Of a stretch of DNA of 30,584 nt, positions 1-6,975 are shown one piece after another; position 1 is the first letter of the stretch; each line of letters opens with the position of its first letter. Origin of the DNA: RGIG8767 sp045531685. GTDB lineage: Bacteria; Bacillota; Clostridia; Lachnospirales; Lachnospiraceae. The stretch covers positions 1-30,584 of the forward strand of contig JAZSEL010000049.1 of assembly GCA_045531685.1 (NCBI GenBank), written 5' to 3'. Under the pieces are notes generated by a model, which saw only the letters and a list, made by a program, of their open reading frames with translations, searched no databases and was not told where the DNA came from. The position numbers and the translations under genes were made by a program.

Positions 1-1
1 T

Positions 2-535
2 GATCAGGTGGATAAGTTTATTAATGTTACGCCTGGTTCTGATGCAGTTGCAGCAACTACAGAAACCGTGACAGAAGATTATAAAGCTGCATTGAATTTC
101 AGACTTCATGTAGGCGCAGATTCATCTGATGATAATCAAATTGCTGTAGATATTCAGGCTATGGATGCAACAACTTTAGGTTTACGTCCTAATACTGTAA
201 CTAATGAAGATGGCTCTACCACAAACACATTATTAGTAAATGGTCCTGATGATTCCAATGCAAGAAAAGCTATTGATGTAATTGCTGAAGCACTTCAGAA
301 AGTATCCGAACAGCGTTCTGCTCTTGGTGCTGTTCAGAACAGATTAGAGCATACAATCGCTAACTTAGACAACGTTGTTGAAAATACAACAGCAGCTGAA
401 AGCCAGATTCGTGATACAGATATGGCTACAGAAATGGTTAAGTACTCTAACAACAACATCCTCGCTCAGGCAGGACAGTCAATGTTGGCACAGGCTAACC
501 AGGCTAATCAGGGTGTATTATCTTTACTTGGCTAA
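2..535 (+). CDS. hag: Flagellin, C-terminal part (gene cut by window edge)
   Basis: The last 178 codons of a flagellin, the subunit of the extracellular flagellar filament. The frame is open from base 2, so the start lies upstream of the window. The final ~75 residues are the conserved flagellin C-terminal helix: NRLEHTIANLDNVVENTTAA, then an ESQIRDTDMA segment and an end in QANQGVLSLLG. This helix packs in the D0/D1 core of the filament and carries the export and polymerisation surface. The ~100 residues before it are variable, as expected for the surface-exposed D2/D3 region. The GTG at base 8 is an internal valine codon, not a start. A strong terminator follows 39 bases after the stop, so this is the end of its transcript. 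Family is certain; which flagellin paralogue is not. Confidence 0.95.
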   Translation, partial: DQVDKFINVTPGSDAVAATTETVTEDYKAALNFRLHVGADSSDDNQIAVDIQAMDATTLGLRPNTVTNEDGSTTNTLLVNGPDDSNARKAIDVIAEALQKVSEQRSALGAVQNRLEHTIANLDNVVENTTAAESQIRDTDMATEMVKYSNNNILAQAGQSMLAQANQANQGVLSLLG

Positions 536-574
536 TACTAACAGGAGTTCAAAGTTAATATTACTATCAAATCG

Positions 575-604
575 AAAGGGATTGGCGTCGCCAATCCCTT
601 TTAT
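575..604 (+). terminator. Intrinsic terminator of flagellin gene
   Basis: A perfect 13-bp stem (arms 575-587 and 589-601, AAAGGGATTGGCG and its complement) is followed by a short T tract. It lies 39 bases after the flagellin stop codon. Confidence 0.9.
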
Positions 605-622
605 CGTAGAAGAAAATAATGG

Positions 623-651
623 TTGTAAATGATATAATCATCAATTATAAT
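623..651 (+). promoter_or_regulatory. Sigma-A promoter for candidate antitoxin RNA
   Basis: TTGTAA at 623-628, a 17-base spacer and TATAAT at 646-651. Transcription would start near 658 and run into the hairpin at 717-765. No coding frame of note lies in that interval. Confidence 0.6.
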
Positions 652-657
652 ATACTT

Positions 658-771
658 AACAAAGAAGTCGGAAGGTGAGTGCAGGTCACCCGTCCCGGCG
701 AAATATGTTAACTATTAAGAAATAGTCGTTCTAGATTTTTCGCAGGGTCAGAACGGCTATTTCTTATTTTT
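658..771 (+). ncRNA. Candidate type I antitoxin RNA
   Basis: A predicted transcript of about 110 nt between the promoter at 623-651 and the hairpin at 717-765, whose right arm runs into a T-rich tail. It contains a small hairpin (GGTGA 674-678 with TCACC 686-690). Its 3' end is antisense to the last codons and 3' end of the peptide gene at 757-840, which runs the opposite way. Convergent 3' overlap is the arrangement of the txpA/RatA, bsrG/SR4 and bsrE/SR5 pairs of Bacillus. The bases TCAGAACGG at 748-756 occur again at 864-872, so this RNA could also pair with the toxin leader just upstream of its Shine-Dalgarno. The RNA itself is inferred from signals only. Confidence 0.5.
717..769. terminator. 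Shared hairpin terminator between toxin mRNA and antisense RNA
   Basis: A 16-bp stem (717-732 with 750-765) with one G-T pair and a 17-base loop. On the plus strand it is followed by TATTTTT, a good terminator tail. On the minus strand the tail is weaker, and the stop codon of the peptide gene lies inside the arm. Confidence 0.7.
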
Positions 772-840
772 CACATTTAGAATTGAAACAATCAGTAACG
801 CGATGGTTAGGATAATCATAAATTCCTCGTATGTACTCAT
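757..840 (-). CDS. Holin-like type I toxin peptide (27 aa)
   Basis: A 27-codon frame on the minus strand. The peptide starts MSTYEEFMII, runs through one hydrophobic helix (about residues 7-22, MIILTIALLIVSIL) and ends in a basic tail (NVKNKK). This is the usual shape of Firmicute 'putative holin-like toxin' peptides (Hol_Tox family): a short acidic start MSTYE.., a single membrane span and a lysine tail. The start is set by GGAGGG 9 bases upstream. Two in-frame ATGs lie 3 and 6 codons before, but the nearer one to the Shine-Dalgarno leaves almost no spacing. Such peptides act on the cell membrane and are held down by an antisense RNA. A consensus promoter reads toward it from 990-1018. Toxicity is inferred from family resemblance; the alternative is a harmless small membrane peptide. 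Confidence 0.65.
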   Translation of the reverse strand: MSTYEEFMIILTIALLIVSILNVKNKK

Positions 841-919
841 AAGCATCATCCCTCCTGTAAGGCTCAGAACGGATGAGGGCACGTCCTCCGACTCCCTAGG
901 TAAATATATTCTTCCAGAC

Positions 920-957
920 AAAAAAGGTTGCCCGACAAATCGTCAGGCAACCTTTTA
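920..957. terminator. Bidirectional hairpin in the toxin leader
   Basis: An 11-bp perfect stem AAAAGGTTGCC (922-932) with its complement (946-956), extended by three further pairs inside after one mismatch. On the minus strand the stem is followed by six Ts, a textbook terminator lying between the promoter at 990-1018 and the peptide gene. On the plus strand it has a shorter T tract. Confidence 0.7.
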
Positions 958-989
958 TCTTTCGTAAAACGTATCTTTTGTATATAATC

Positions 990-1018
990 ATTATAATATC
1001 AATGTCGAGATATGTCAA
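990..1018 (-). promoter_or_regulatory. Consensus sigma-A promoter reading toward the toxin peptide
   Basis: On the minus strand, TTGACA (1018-1013), a 17-base spacer and TATAAT (995-990), a perfect match to consensus. Transcription would start near 983, giving a leader of about 140 nt before the 27-residue peptide. Confidence 0.8.
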
Positions 1019-1041
1019 ATAAAAAATACAACAAAAGTCTA

Positions 1042-1070
1042 TTGTTCCTCCTTGTCGAAAAGATTATAAT
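1042..1070 (+). promoter_or_regulatory. Promoter of the alpha/beta hydrolase gene
   Basis: TTGTTC (1042-1047), a 17-base spacer and TATAAT (1065-1070). It lies back to back with the minus-strand promoter at 990-1018 and about 80 bases before the hydrolase start. Confidence 0.55.
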
Positions 1071-1152
1071 ATATAAAAAAGGGAAAAGGCTGCATACGAA
1101 TATATAAGGAATATTTTGACATAATAAAAGCAGTGGAGGATGACGGGAAGTT

Positions 1153-2097
1153 ATGATTAAGAAAATAAAAAAACTGGTGGTTTTTTTGGCCGCTTTAGCA
1201 GCAGCATTTATGGGAATCTTAATGTATTGCTACAATTTTGCATTTAAAAGGGACGCAAAGAGGGAATCAAAGGAGAAGCATGCACCGGAAGGCGAGCAGT
1301 ATGAGCCATATAGAGATGTGATTATAAAGGGCGCGGCCAATATTTTGGATGCACCATATGAAAAGGTTTCTATTACATCCCGTGATGGAATTAAGCTGGT
1401 GGGAAGATATTACCACACAGCGGATGATGCACCGGTGTCTATTATTTTCCACGGATACCGTAGCAATATTGGTATGGATTGTAACGGTGGTTACAGCTTA
1501 AGTATTAAGAATGGTTATAATGTTTTGGCAGTGTATCAGCGTGCCCACAAAGAGAGTGGAGGAAAGGCCATTACTTTTGGAGTAAAGGAACGATACGACT
1601 GTTTGGACTGGATTGAATATATCCGCAAGCGTAACGGAGAAGATACCAAGATTTTGTTAATGGGCTTATCCATGGGAGCCGCTACGGTATTGATGGCAGG
1701 TGGGCTTGAGCTTCCTGATAATGTAAAAGGTATTTTTGCAGATTGCGGATATTCCTCACCGAAGGAGATTCTACAGGAAGTAGCGGGACAGATGGGATAT
1801 CCGGTTAAGCCGACTTATTTCTTTGTACGATTATCGGCCCGTTTATTGGGGGGATTTGATCCGGAAGAAGCATCGGCGGTAGATGCCATGAAGAATTGTA
1901 AGGTTCCGGTATTGATTATCCATGGGGACGATGACAGATACGTACCATGTAAGATGAGCCATGACAATTATGAAGCCTGCGCTTCTGATAAAGAGCTGCT
2001 GATTGTAAAAGGAGCAGGTCACGGACTTAGTTATTGTGTGGATGCCAAATCCTATGAGGAGACGGTGCAGAAGTTTATTGATAAGGTTATGAAATAG
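1153..2097 (+). CDS. Membrane-anchored alpha/beta hydrolase
   Basis: A 314-residue serine hydrolase of the alpha/beta fold (BEM46/YfhR-like, S9-like arrangement). An N-terminal membrane span (about residues 8-28) follows a lysine-rich start, so the enzyme is probably tethered with its domain outside the cell. The triad is visible: nucleophile Ser173 in GLSMG (171-175), acid Asp259-261 in HGDDDRYVP, and His290 in GAGHG. The oxyanion turn is HG at 100-101. The length is normal for the family. Start: GGAGG lies 11 bases before the ATG and the next upstream frame is closed. It is transcribed alone: its own promoter (1042-1070) lies before it and a terminator at 2098-2127 after it. Substrate unknown; an esterase or a peptidase-like role are both possible. 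Confidence 0.85.
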   Translation: MIKKIKKLVVFLAALAAAFMGILMYCYNFAFKRDAKRESKEKHAPEGEQYEPYRDVIIKGAANILDAPYEKVSITSRDGIKLVGRYYHTADDAPVSIIFHGYRSNIGMDCNGGYSLSIKNGYNVLAVYQRAHKESGGKAITFGVKERYDCLDWIEYIRKRNGEDTKILLMGLSMGAATVLMAGGLELPDNVKGIFADCGYSSPKEILQEVAGQMGYPVKPTYFFVRLSARLLGGFDPEEASAVDAMKNCKVPVLIIHGDDDRYVPCKMSHDNYEACASDKELLIVKGAGHGLSYCVDAKSYEETVQKFIDKVMK

Positions 2098-2127
2098 AAA
2101 AGCTGCGGATTAGTACTCCGCAGCTTT
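2098..2127. terminator. Bidirectional terminator between convergent genes
   Basis: An 11-bp stem AAAGCTGCGGA / TCCGCAGCTTT separated by six bases. It starts right at the hydrolase stop and overlaps the last five codons and stop of the minus-strand gene at 2110-2850. Confidence 0.8.
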
Positions 2128-2850
2128 ATATATATAAGCATTTCCCTTTTTTCCAATCCGTTCAACCACATCCAAATAATGCAAGACATGAAGAACCACA
2201 TTGGCCCGTTTGGAAGGAATCTTAACCAGCTTGGCAAATTCCGCACAAGTAAATGTGTCGGGAAGATTTTCCGGCAGAAGTTGCATATAATCCTGAGGAC
2301 AGGAAAGGGTAATCTCATCTACCAATTGAACCGGAATTCTGTCATAACGGCAGCTTCCTTTTTTCTTATCCTTACTCCAGCCATTTAATAAACGGTACTC
2401 TTCCATATCCAGAAACAGAAGTTTAATGGTAAGCCCTTCTTTTTTTAGGTATTGCTTAATCTTATACAATTCCCGAAATGCCTCATAGGCGTTCCCTTTT
2501 TTGGGAGATTTCCGTTTGTCCGTCAGTTCTCCCGTCTCTTCGTCAATCCAAATAAGCCATTTTATATAGGGAATGGGGAGAACCACTGTCACCGGATAGT
2601 AGGATAAGAACCGGTCCAGCTTTTTTCTTACCTGGTCAAAGCTCCGGGTTTGGATTTCTATTATTTCTTCACCGGTAAAAATATCCGCGTACAGACCTTC
2701 TATGGGTATTTCCTGTTTATCCTCATCCGGTTCATAGAAATTTTTAACTACGGCATGAACGGTTTTTTCTGATAGGGTACCAATCAGAAGCCGTTGTCTG
2801 TCTTTGCCGATGATTTTTTCCTTTGCTGCTTCAAAGCGGGATATATCCAT
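2110..2850 (-). CDS. Uncharacterised protein with PD-(D/E)XK-like core and C-terminal winged helix
   Basis: A 246-residue cytoplasmic protein that I do not recognise as a named family. The first half reads like a PD-(D/E)XK nuclease-type fold: Glu29 on a helix (LSEKTVHAVVKNF), then YADIFTG with Asp56, then a strand IIEIQTRSF carrying Glu65-x-Gln67, followed by a helix and a VTVVLPIP strand. Residues ~198-243 (FTCAEFAKLVKIPSKRANVV..YLDVVERIG) look like a winged helix-turn-helix. The start ATG follows a GGGGG tract. It is 22 bases downstream of the GH25-like gene on the same strand, so the two probably form one transcript. No catalytic proof: the ExQ in place of ExK occurs in active members of the superfamily but also in degenerate ones. 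Confidence 0.6.
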   Translation of the reverse strand: MDISRFEAAKEKIIGKDRQRLLIGTLSEKTVHAVVKNFYEPDEDKQEIPIEGLYADIFTGEEIIEIQTRSFDQVRKKLDRFLSYYPVTVVLPIPYIKWLIWIDEETGELTDKRKSPKKGNAYEAFRELYKIKQYLKKEGLTIKLLFLDMEEYRLLNGWSKDKKKGSCRYDRIPVQLVDEITLSCPQDYMQLLPENLPDTFTCAEFAKLVKIPSKRANVVLHVLHYLDVVERIGKKGNAYIYKAAEY

Positions 2851-2872
2851 AGGCTTCCCCCTGAAAAATTAA

Positions 2873-3979
2873 CTAAAAATCAAAAGAAATATTGATATCT
2901 ACGCCGCCTTCGATGCCGTCAACGGTTCCGCTTGATGTATACTGCCACATTTTCATTTTATACGGGAAACGGAGCGGGTATTTGTAATAAGCAAACCATT
3001 TATCGTATTCTTCTAAACGCTCCATATCCATCATAATTAAAAAGCTTTTGGTATTGCCATAAATCATAACATCATATCCGGCCTTTTTAATACGTTCACA
3101 AAAGGCAATAACCGCGTCCGTGCGTTGTTCTTTTGACAAGTCCTTGGTACGGGAATCGCTGGAAGCGGATTCCTCTACGTCAAGAACAATTGGTAAATCA
3201 ATGTTTTGTCCCTCCAGATTTTCAAGAACAAATTCTGCCTCTTCGATGCCTTCCCGTTCAGAAATTGCTTCTGTGAAAAAATACACGCCCGTATCAAGTC
3301 CGGCAGCGTTGGCATTTTCAATGTTGTATTCATAGGTATCATCTAAGACGATTTTACCACTGCCGTAGCCACGGTATCCCAGACGGATATAGGCATAATC
3401 AATACCATCGTTTGCCACTTTTTTCCAATTAATTTTCCCTTGAAAACGGGAAACATCAATGCCCTTTCTGGTAGCAACACCGGTGCTTTCATCAAGGGTA
3501 ACATCTCCTTCATAATCCCCCGTCTCTTCATTTAATACCGGGTAAGAGAAGTTCTCATAGTCAAATTCATTCATAGCAAGGGATTCATTAATATCAAAAA
3601 AATGATAAGCCCCTGCATGGGCAGTTACAATCTGGTCAGGAAAAAGATTTTCCAAGAGAGTCAGAGTGGTCTCTCCCCTTTTCATTCGTTCCTTAATGTC
3701 AGTCAGAATTTCACTTCGTGCGTTTGAAGCGGCTTCTTCCACGAGCCGTTCTGCCTCCATGGCATTGATATACTGATCGGAGTACAATTCCGACTCCAGT
3801 TCCGTAACCTGATTCATCGCCTCAAGAGTTTGGTTTTTCTGTTGGTTGTATTGTAAAAGAAGTATAATACAACCACAGCCCAGTCCCACAATCATAAGAG
3901 TCATAATGCTCATAGCGATCCGTCGCATCGTGCGCTTTCTTTTATTCCGTTTCTTTCGTTCTTCTTTTAAGTAATCCAT
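2873..3979 (-). CDS. Membrane-anchored GH25 lysozyme-like protein
   Basis: A 368-residue cell-wall hydrolase candidate. Order: short basic cytoplasmic tail (1-20), one membrane span (about 21-43), a charged coiled-coil-like stretch (about 45-105), a linker, then a glycoside hydrolase family 25 domain (about 172-368). GH25 enzymes cut the MurNAc-GlcNAc bond of peptidoglycan. The family signature is present: GIDVSRFQG with Asp175, the DVEE strand with Asp267 and Glu269, and the MWQYTSSG / VDINI end. The domain is therefore outside the cell, held to the membrane. I chose the ATG at 3979, with GGGG seven bases before it; a TTG 17 codons earlier is open but lacks a ribosome binding site. It precedes the nuclease-like gene in a two-gene unit; no functional link between them is evident. 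Confidence 0.85.
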   Translation of the reverse strand: MDYLKEERKKRNKRKRTMRRIAMSIMTLMIVGLGCGCIILLLQYNQQKNQTLEAMNQVTELESELYSDQYINAMEAERLVEEAASNARSEILTDIKERMKRGETTLTLLENLFPDQIVTAHAGAYHFFDINESLAMNEFDYENFSYPVLNEETGDYEGDVTLDESTGVATRKGIDVSRFQGKINWKKVANDGIDYAYIRLGYRGYGSGKIVLDDTYEYNIENANAAGLDTGVYFFTEAISEREGIEEAEFVLENLEGQNIDLPIVLDVEESASSDSRTKDLSKEQRTDAVIAFCERIKKAGYDVMIYGNTKSFLIMMDMERLEEYDKWFAYYKYPLRFPYKMKMWQYTSSGTVDGIEGGVDINISFDF

Positions 3980-4179
3980 AGTTTTCCCCGTTTTCAAAAT
4001 TTTGTCAAATGTAGTATTTTTTAAAAGCAATATTTTTTAAATACATCCTAACTATATAGAATTCTAAATAGAGCTTCAACCTCTTTTTATTGGAAATTTT
4101 CTTCCTCTATTATGGCATATTATTAAGCGGAAAAATAGGAATTTTATGGAAAAGTAATAAATTATTAAGACTTAGGAAG

Positions 4180-4208
4180 TTGTATGTTTAGATTTCTTTT
4201 GATAATAT
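4180..4208 (+). promoter_or_regulatory. Promoter whose start site falls at the next ATG
   Basis: TTGTAT (4180-4185), a 17-base spacer and TAATAT (4203-4208). The expected transcription start, seven to eight bases on, coincides with the ATG at 4216. No Shine-Dalgarno is seen, so the mRNA may be leaderless. Confidence 0.5.
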
Positions 4209-4215
4209 ATGGTTT

Positions 4216-4971
4216 ATGAAAATAGCAAATGAAACCATAGAAATAATTGAAAAACAGTTTGCACTTGATTGCAACTTAGAGGAAGCTAAGGAGATTCAGC
4301 CGGGAAAGGTTTTTTTATCAAAATCAAAGGTATTACCGGGAGCACGTATTGTGCATAAGACAGATACTTTTTTCCGCGCGGTTTTATTTATGGGAAAAGC
4401 GTATCTGATGGCAGATGAGAGTATTTATGACGGATGCGAAGAAGTATTTAAGGATGTTTCTCCGGATTGGTTTTGTAAATTTCCCAATCTAAGAATTTTA
4501 GACCATATTCTTATGGAATTCGGATACGAGATTGCGGACACCCATATTTATTATTTACCGGATATGGATGCGGAAAAGATAGAGGAAAGTCATCCGGTTA
4601 TATGGCTTTCGGAGAAAGAGATTCAGGAGATGAAGGAAGGGAATCCTTTTTCCAATGCCTTTTGTTTTTCACCGACCCAACCGGATATTATCGGAGTGGG
4701 GGCTCTTGCAGATGATGGGAGCTTTAAAGGAATGGCAGGTGCCAGCTTAGATGGTAAGTATGTCCGCCAGATAGGCATTGATGTAAAGGAAGAATATAGG
4801 GGCGAAGGTCTTGCCACCTATTTAACAACACTTATGAAACAGAAATTATTAAGTCAGGGAATCCTACCATTTTATGGAACCAGTGAGTCCCATTCCTTAT
4901 CAAGAAGTGTTGCAGTTAAGTCCGGATTTTTACCGGCATGGTGTGAGATTTATGTGAAAAAATCAGAATAG
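4216..4971 (+). CDS. GNAT family N-acetyltransferase
   Basis: A 251-residue protein. The C-terminal ~130 residues form a GNAT domain, which transfers an acetyl group from acetyl-CoA to an amine. The acetyl-CoA binding motif is visible as IGIDVKEEYRGEGLATYLTT (the Q/R-x-x-G-x-G/A loop being YRGEGLA), followed by a conserved helix and the SRSVAVKSGF motif. The N-terminal ~120 residues are an all-alpha/beta lead domain of no family that I recognise, as in other Clostridia GNAT proteins. There is no ribosome binding site in front of the ATG, and an upstream ATG at 4209 is in another frame and closes after seven codons. Acceptor substrate unknown. Confidence 0.8.
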   Translation: MKIANETIEIIEKQFALDCNLEEAKEIQPGKVFLSKSKVLPGARIVHKTDTFFRAVLFMGKAYLMADESIYDGCEEVFKDVSPDWFCKFPNLRILDHILMEFGYEIADTHIYYLPDMDAEKIEESHPVIWLSEKEIQEMKEGNPFSNAFCFSPTQPDIIGVGALADDGSFKGMAGASLDGKYVRQIGIDVKEEYRGEGLATYLTTLMKQKLLSQGILPFYGTSESHSLSRSVAVKSGFLPAWCEIYVKKSE

Positions 4972-4999
4972 CTGCCATATAAGGTAGCTTCTGTTTTTA
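4970..4999 (+). terminator. Terminator of the GNAT gene
   Basis: Stem AGCTGCC (4970-4976) with GGTAGCT (4983-4989), one G-T pair, followed by CTGTTTTTA. It begins within the stop codon of the acetyltransferase gene. Confidence 0.65.
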
Positions 5000-5028
5000 T
5001 ATTATTAGACGAAGGGGAGAATGAGAAA

Positions 5029-6036
5029 ATGGCATTTTTCAAAAAGAAAAAGTATGATGACATCGAGCATATCAAGCAAAGAAGTGCCGGCAACATATTT
5101 AAGACTGCCGGAATTGCATTTTTGGTAATTTTGATTGTGCTGGTAGCATCACAGAGTACGTATCAGATTAGAGAACAGGAACAGGCTGTTCTTACTACCT
5201 TTGGAAAAGCGCAGGCAGTTACTACGCCGGGTCTTCACTTTAAGGTTCCGTTTATCCAGCAGGTGACAAAGGTGAATACCACCATCAAAGGATTTAGTAT
5301 CGGTTATGATGAATCCACCAATGCGGTAATTGAAGACGAGGCGATTATGATTACCAGCGATTACAATTTCATTGATGTGGACTTCTATGTGGAATATAAG
5401 GTTTCCGACCCGGTTAAAGCAGTATATGCTTCCGAAGACCCGGCATTAATTCTTAAAAATATTGCACAGAGCTGTATCCGTACCGTAATCGGAAGCTATG
5501 ATGTAGATTCCGTATTAACAACCGGTAAGAACGAGATTCAGTCCAAAATTAAAGAAATGATTATGGCAGAGTTGGAACAGCATGATATCGGTGTTCAGCT
5601 TGTAAATATTACGATTCAGGATTCCGAACCTCCTACAGCAGAAATTATGGAAGCCTTCAAGAAGGTAGAGACTGCAAAGCAGGGAAAAGAAACAGCTATT
5701 AACAATGCCAATAAATATCGTAATGAGAAGATTCCGACAGCAGAAGCAGAAGCCGACAAAATCGTTAAGGATGCCGAAGCATATAAGGCAGAGCGTATTA
5801 ATGAAGCAACCGCCCAGGTAGCAAGATTCAATGCAATGTACGAGGAGTATATAAAAAATCCGGTAGTTACCAAAGAGCGTATGTTTTATGAAGCAATGGA
5901 AGAAGTTTTACCGGACTTAAAGCTCATTATTGATTCCGGAGACGGAGTGCAGAAGATACTTCCATTAGAGTCTTTTTCTACAACTGAAATAACAACTTCT
6001 GATTCTTATGTATCGGATAGTGTAACGGAAGAGTAA
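5029..6036 (+). CDS. hflK: HflK, SPFH membrane protease modulator
   Basis: A 335-residue band-7/SPFH protein. With HflC it forms a large membrane cage that, in Escherichia coli, surrounds and tunes the FtsH protease. A lysine-rich N-terminus is followed by one membrane span (about residues 27-44). The SPFH domain comes next: YQIREQEQAVLTTFGKAQAV, then TPGLHFKVPF. A long charged helix lies at about 205-290 (KVETAKQGKETAINNANKYR, AEADKIVKDAEAYKAERI). Length fits the family, and the protein lacks the glycine/proline-rich N-terminal tail of proteobacterial HflK. GGGGAG precedes the ATG. hflC follows after 13 bases in the same operon. Confidence 0.93.
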   Translation: MAFFKKKKYDDIEHIKQRSAGNIFKTAGIAFLVILIVLVASQSTYQIREQEQAVLTTFGKAQAVTTPGLHFKVPFIQQVTKVNTTIKGFSIGYDESTNAVIEDEAIMITSDYNFIDVDFYVEYKVSDPVKAVYASEDPALILKNIAQSCIRTVIGSYDVDSVLTTGKNEIQSKIKEMIMAELEQHDIGVQLVNITIQDSEPPTAEIMEAFKKVETAKQGKETAINNANKYRNEKIPTAEAEADKIVKDAEAYKAERINEATAQVARFNAMYEEYIKNPVVTKERMFYEAMEEVLPDLKLIIDSGDGVQKILPLESFSTTEITTSDSYVSDSVTEE

Positions 6037-6049
6037 GGAGGGAAAGACG

Positions 6050-6919
6050 ATGAAAAAAGGATTAGGCGCATTAGTAGGAATTATTTTAGCGGTAGCGGTG
6101 TGTGTCGGACTTTCCAGTATGGTTGTTACTCAGGAAAATGAATATACGCTAATCAGACAGTTTGGTAAGATTGACCATGTGGAATCAGAGGCAGGACTTA
6201 GCTTTAGGATTCCGTTTATCCAGACTGCGGACACATTACCAAAATATGTTCAGATTTATGATTTAGCACCAAGTGATGTAATCACCAAAGATAAAAAAAC
6301 AATGATTACCAACAGCTATGTATTGTGGCAGATTACAGATCCGGTTAAATTTGCACAGTCATTAAACGGTTCCATCGGAAACGCAGAAAACCGTATTAAT
6401 ACAGTAGTATATAACTCTATTAAGAATATTATCAGTTCCCTTACACAGGAAGAAGTGATTTCCGGAAGAGACGGAGAGTTAACCCAGGCGATTCTTACCA
6501 ATATCGGAAATACCTTTTCCCAATACGGAATCAATGTAATTACGGTTGAGACAAAGCAGTTGGATTTACCGGCAGACAATAAGGAAGCGGTATATGAACG
6601 TATGATTTCTGAGCGTGAAAACATTGCGGCTACTTATACGGCAGAAGGTACTTCAGAAGCCCAGATTATTAAGAATACAACGGATAAAGAAGTCAGCATT
6701 ATGCTTTCAGAAGCCAAAAAGCAGGCAGAAATCTTAAAAGCAGAAGGGGAAGCAGAATACATGAAGGTTCTTTCCGATGCATATGCGGATGAGAGCAAGA
6801 CGGATTTCTATTCCTTCGTAAGAAGTCTGGATGCCTTAAAGGCTTCTATGGTAGGAGATAATAAGACCATTATTTTATCCGAGGATTCACCGATTGCACA
6901 AATTTTTAATGGACGTTAA
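6050..6919 (+). CDS. hflC: HflC, SPFH membrane protease modulator
   Basis: A 289-residue partner of HflK. The N-terminal span (about 4-26) is followed by VVTQENEYTLIRQFGKIDHV and GLSFRIPFIQ, the standard HflC opening. The SPFH domain follows, then a helix rich in Ala/Glu/Lys (SEAKKQAEILKAEGEAEYMK). The end, FYSFVRSLDALK followed by ILSEDSPIAQIF, matches the HflC C-terminus. AGGAGGG lies nine bases before the ATG. Its position directly after hflK indicates cotranscription. A flavodoxin gene follows without a visible terminator between. Confidence 0.93.
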   Translation: MKKGLGALVGIILAVAVCVGLSSMVVTQENEYTLIRQFGKIDHVESEAGLSFRIPFIQTADTLPKYVQIYDLAPSDVITKDKKTMITNSYVLWQITDPVKFAQSLNGSIGNAENRINTVVYNSIKNIISSLTQEEVISGRDGELTQAILTNIGNTFSQYGINVITVETKQLDLPADNKEAVYERMISERENIAATYTAEGTSEAQIIKNTTDKEVSIMLSEAKKQAEILKAEGEAEYMKVLSDAYADESKTDFYSFVRSLDALKASMVGDNKTIILSEDSPIAQIFNGR

Positions 6920-6975
6920 AATAAAGCTATCATGTCAAAAGAGAAGGTCGCAGAAGCGGCAGAATGAGAGGGAAT

